From Rubripirellula tenax (GTDB taxonomy: Bacteria; Planctomycetota; Planctomycetia; Pirellulales; Pirellulaceae), in contig NZ_SJPW01000003.1 in the NCBI RefSeq assembly GCF_007860125.1, forward strand, positions 62,001 through 126,000: a stretch of DNA of 64,000 nucleotides, written 5' to 3'. Made by a program: the position numbers and the translations under genes. This document shows, piece after piece, positions 62,757 to 64,000 of the stretch (the first letter of the stretch is position 1; each line of letters opens with the position of its first letter). The notes beneath the pieces are model-generated. The model saw only the letters and a program-made list of their open reading frames with translations. It made no database searches and was not told the DNA's origin.

Positions 62757-62902
62757 TTTGAATCACCTGAAGGAGTTGCAATACGACACCGTGTGGGCTT
62801 CTTCCACGCAGGCGGCAGGCAGGTGCCCGACGGTGGCTGCAAAGACCCTGCTGTTCTCAGGAGCCTGAAAGTAAGAAAAAGCCGTCATTAGATCGTTACG
62901 GG

Positions 62903-63979
62903 TCATTGCTTGTCGTCTTTCGAACTGTTGGACGAAAGAGAAAGATACTGGTCAAACCATTCGACCTCCATCGAGGTCGCTTCGCCGAACTTTTTGCCGT
63001 AGACGCCGTAATGGGCGATTCCTTCGAGCACGTGATATTTGACGCTCGTGCCGTTGGCTTCAAGAATTTCTGCGACGCGTTTTCCGTTCTTGGTGCGATC
63101 CATCAGCTCTTCGTTTTCGGCGTCGATAATCAGCATCGGAATCGTGATTTTTTCCGCCGCTTCGATCGCGCTGTAACCGATGCCTTTGGCGGAATTGTAC
63201 CGCATATGAGCGTAGCTCGACATCTTTCCACCCGGAGCACCCGTCTCAAACGGAACTGGCTCAACTTCGCCTCGCGCCTGTTGCGTTTGCAGACGCAAAA
63301 CACGGCGCTCCGCCGCGGGGCCTCGTCCGCCGCCCATTCCGGGAACCTGCACTGCTGCACATCGCACTCGCGCATCGTTTGCCGCGATCCATGTAGCCAG
63401 TCCGCCGCCGTAACTTGTGCCAAGAATGCCGATTCGATTTGGATCAACATTTGGTTCACCGGCGACGAATGCGATCGCGTTGCGGATGTCTTCGACCTGA
63501 TCAGCGAAATCCATCTGCCAGCGAATGGCGCGAGCTTTCACGGTCACCTCGCCGTTCTCATCCGGTTCGGGCAACGCTTCCAGCAGTTGAAGTTTACTAT
63601 CGCTCTCACCCCAGCCTCGGTAATCGAACGCAAAAAAGGCATAGCCCTTTTTCACGAACACGGGAGCCATGCGAGCAGGCGTGCCCTTTTTTGTGCCGCC
63701 GGTGCCGGCGATGAAAACAATCACGGGAAGTCTCGCGTCCGCAGCGACATCTTTGGGCAGATAAAAATCGCCCGCCATTTTCGTCCCGTCACTCCAAATC
63801 GAGACCGAACGCCGCTCGACCGTATCCGCCAACGCAGGGTACTTTCGTTCGATGGCAGCAGTACGCGACTTGTTTTGCTGGGCAAATGCCGCCGAAGTCA
63901 GGTTGCAGATTGCGGCGACGCACGGAACAATCGTGACAAAATCGGACTTCAGATTTCTTTGCTGGTTTCGCATCAACAT
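62903..63979 (-). CDS. Secreted alpha/beta hydrolase (dienelactone-hydrolase/X-Pro-peptidase-like)
   Basis: A 358-residue protein with a signal peptide ending near SAAFAQ. The core contains the oxyanion loop VFIAGTGGTKKG, GYAFFAFDYRGWGES, the nucleophile elbow GTSYGGG, the acid in MLIIDAENEELMD, and the catalytic His in EGIAHYGVYG. It is of the S15/dienelactone-hydrolase type. The substrate is unknown. It is the first of three secreted-protein genes running down the minus strand to 59204, with short gaps. Its upstream region continues beyond the window. Confidence 0.85.
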   Translation of the reverse strand: MLMRNQQRNLKSDFVTIVPCVAAICNLTSAAFAQQNKSRTAAIERKYPALADTVERRSVSIWSDGTKMAGDFYLPKDVAADARLPVIVFIAGTGGTKKGTPARMAPVFVKKGYAFFAFDYRGWGESDSKLQLLEALPEPDENGEVTVKARAIRWQMDFADQVEDIRNAIAFVAGEPNVDPNRIGILGTSYGGGLATWIAANDARVRCAAVQVPGMGGGRGPAAERRVLRLQTQQARGEVEPVPFETGAPGGKMSSYAHMRYNSAKGIGYSAIEAAEKITIPMLIIDAENEELMDRTKNGKRVAEILEANGTSVKYHVLEGIAHYGVYGKKFGEATSMEVEWFDQYLSLSSNSSKDDKQ

Positions 63980-64000
63980 CTTTCAGGTTTGGCGTTCGCG

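Overview
The window is about 64 kb of moderately GC-rich chromosome from a planctomycete, most likely of the Rhodopirellula/Pirellulaceae type. This is inferred from content, not from a search. The signs are abundant Cys-type secreted sulfatases, sigma-factor/FecR-LamG gene pairs, Ser/Thr kinases encoded next to ECF sigma factors, an LEPR-type N-terminus on a giant CotH/dockerin protein, PEP-CTERM proteins, and intergenic repeats.

Region 1 (1-25.9 kb) is mostly housekeeping backbone. It holds the start of rpoC and all of rpoB (minus strand), a deoxyhypusine-synthase-like gene, a secreted esterase/deacetylase fusion, two decayed surface-protein genes (8.5-15.2 kb, with in-frame TAG stops and frameshifts), a PEP-CTERM protein, an ion transporter with a universal stress protein, a PQQ-propeller protein, a VWA-type membrane protein, a small acidic protein, recQ and tRNA-Ala(GGC) with a clear terminator.

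Region 2 (26-49.2 kb) is an accessory island starting just downstream of the tRNA. Almost everything is on the minus strand. Two modules share one layout: an ECF-type sigma factor, then an overlapping FecR-like/LamG membrane protein, then sulfatases. The proximal module (40.6 down to 27.85 kb) also carries a fucosidase-like/SGNH fusion and an alpha/beta hydrolase, so desulfation and depolymerisation of a sulfated, probably fucose-containing, polysaccharide is a reasonable inference. Seven sulfatase loci (one frameshifted) and one sulfatase fragment are present; no sulfatase-maturation enzyme was seen. A ~0.3 kb direct repeat (26.05 and 41.2 kb) brackets 15 kb, and an intact IS5-type element lies inside it. 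A recurring block (hairpin, small HTH protein, 28-codon LamG-like remnant) precedes both sigma genes; a third, decayed HTH copy precedes the sigma gene at 58.8 kb.

Region 3 (49.4-64 kb) begins with a truncated RND-pump gene and a PAS-LuxR regulator. Divergent from the regulator is a three-gene signalling operon: ECF sigma factor, cytoplasmic zinc-finger/kinase/PAS-PAS protein, and a membrane Ser/Thr kinase fused to a UrtA/AmiC-like ligand-binding domain. Then come a third sigma module (sigma, an anti-sigma-like ankyrin protein whose tail looks like the end of an amidohydrolase, and an isochorismatase-type hydrolase) and three secreted proteins: a ricin/esterase/SMP-30 fusion, a beta-propeller protein and an alpha/beta hydrolase.

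All identifications come from reading translated sequence by eye. No database search or structure prediction was run.
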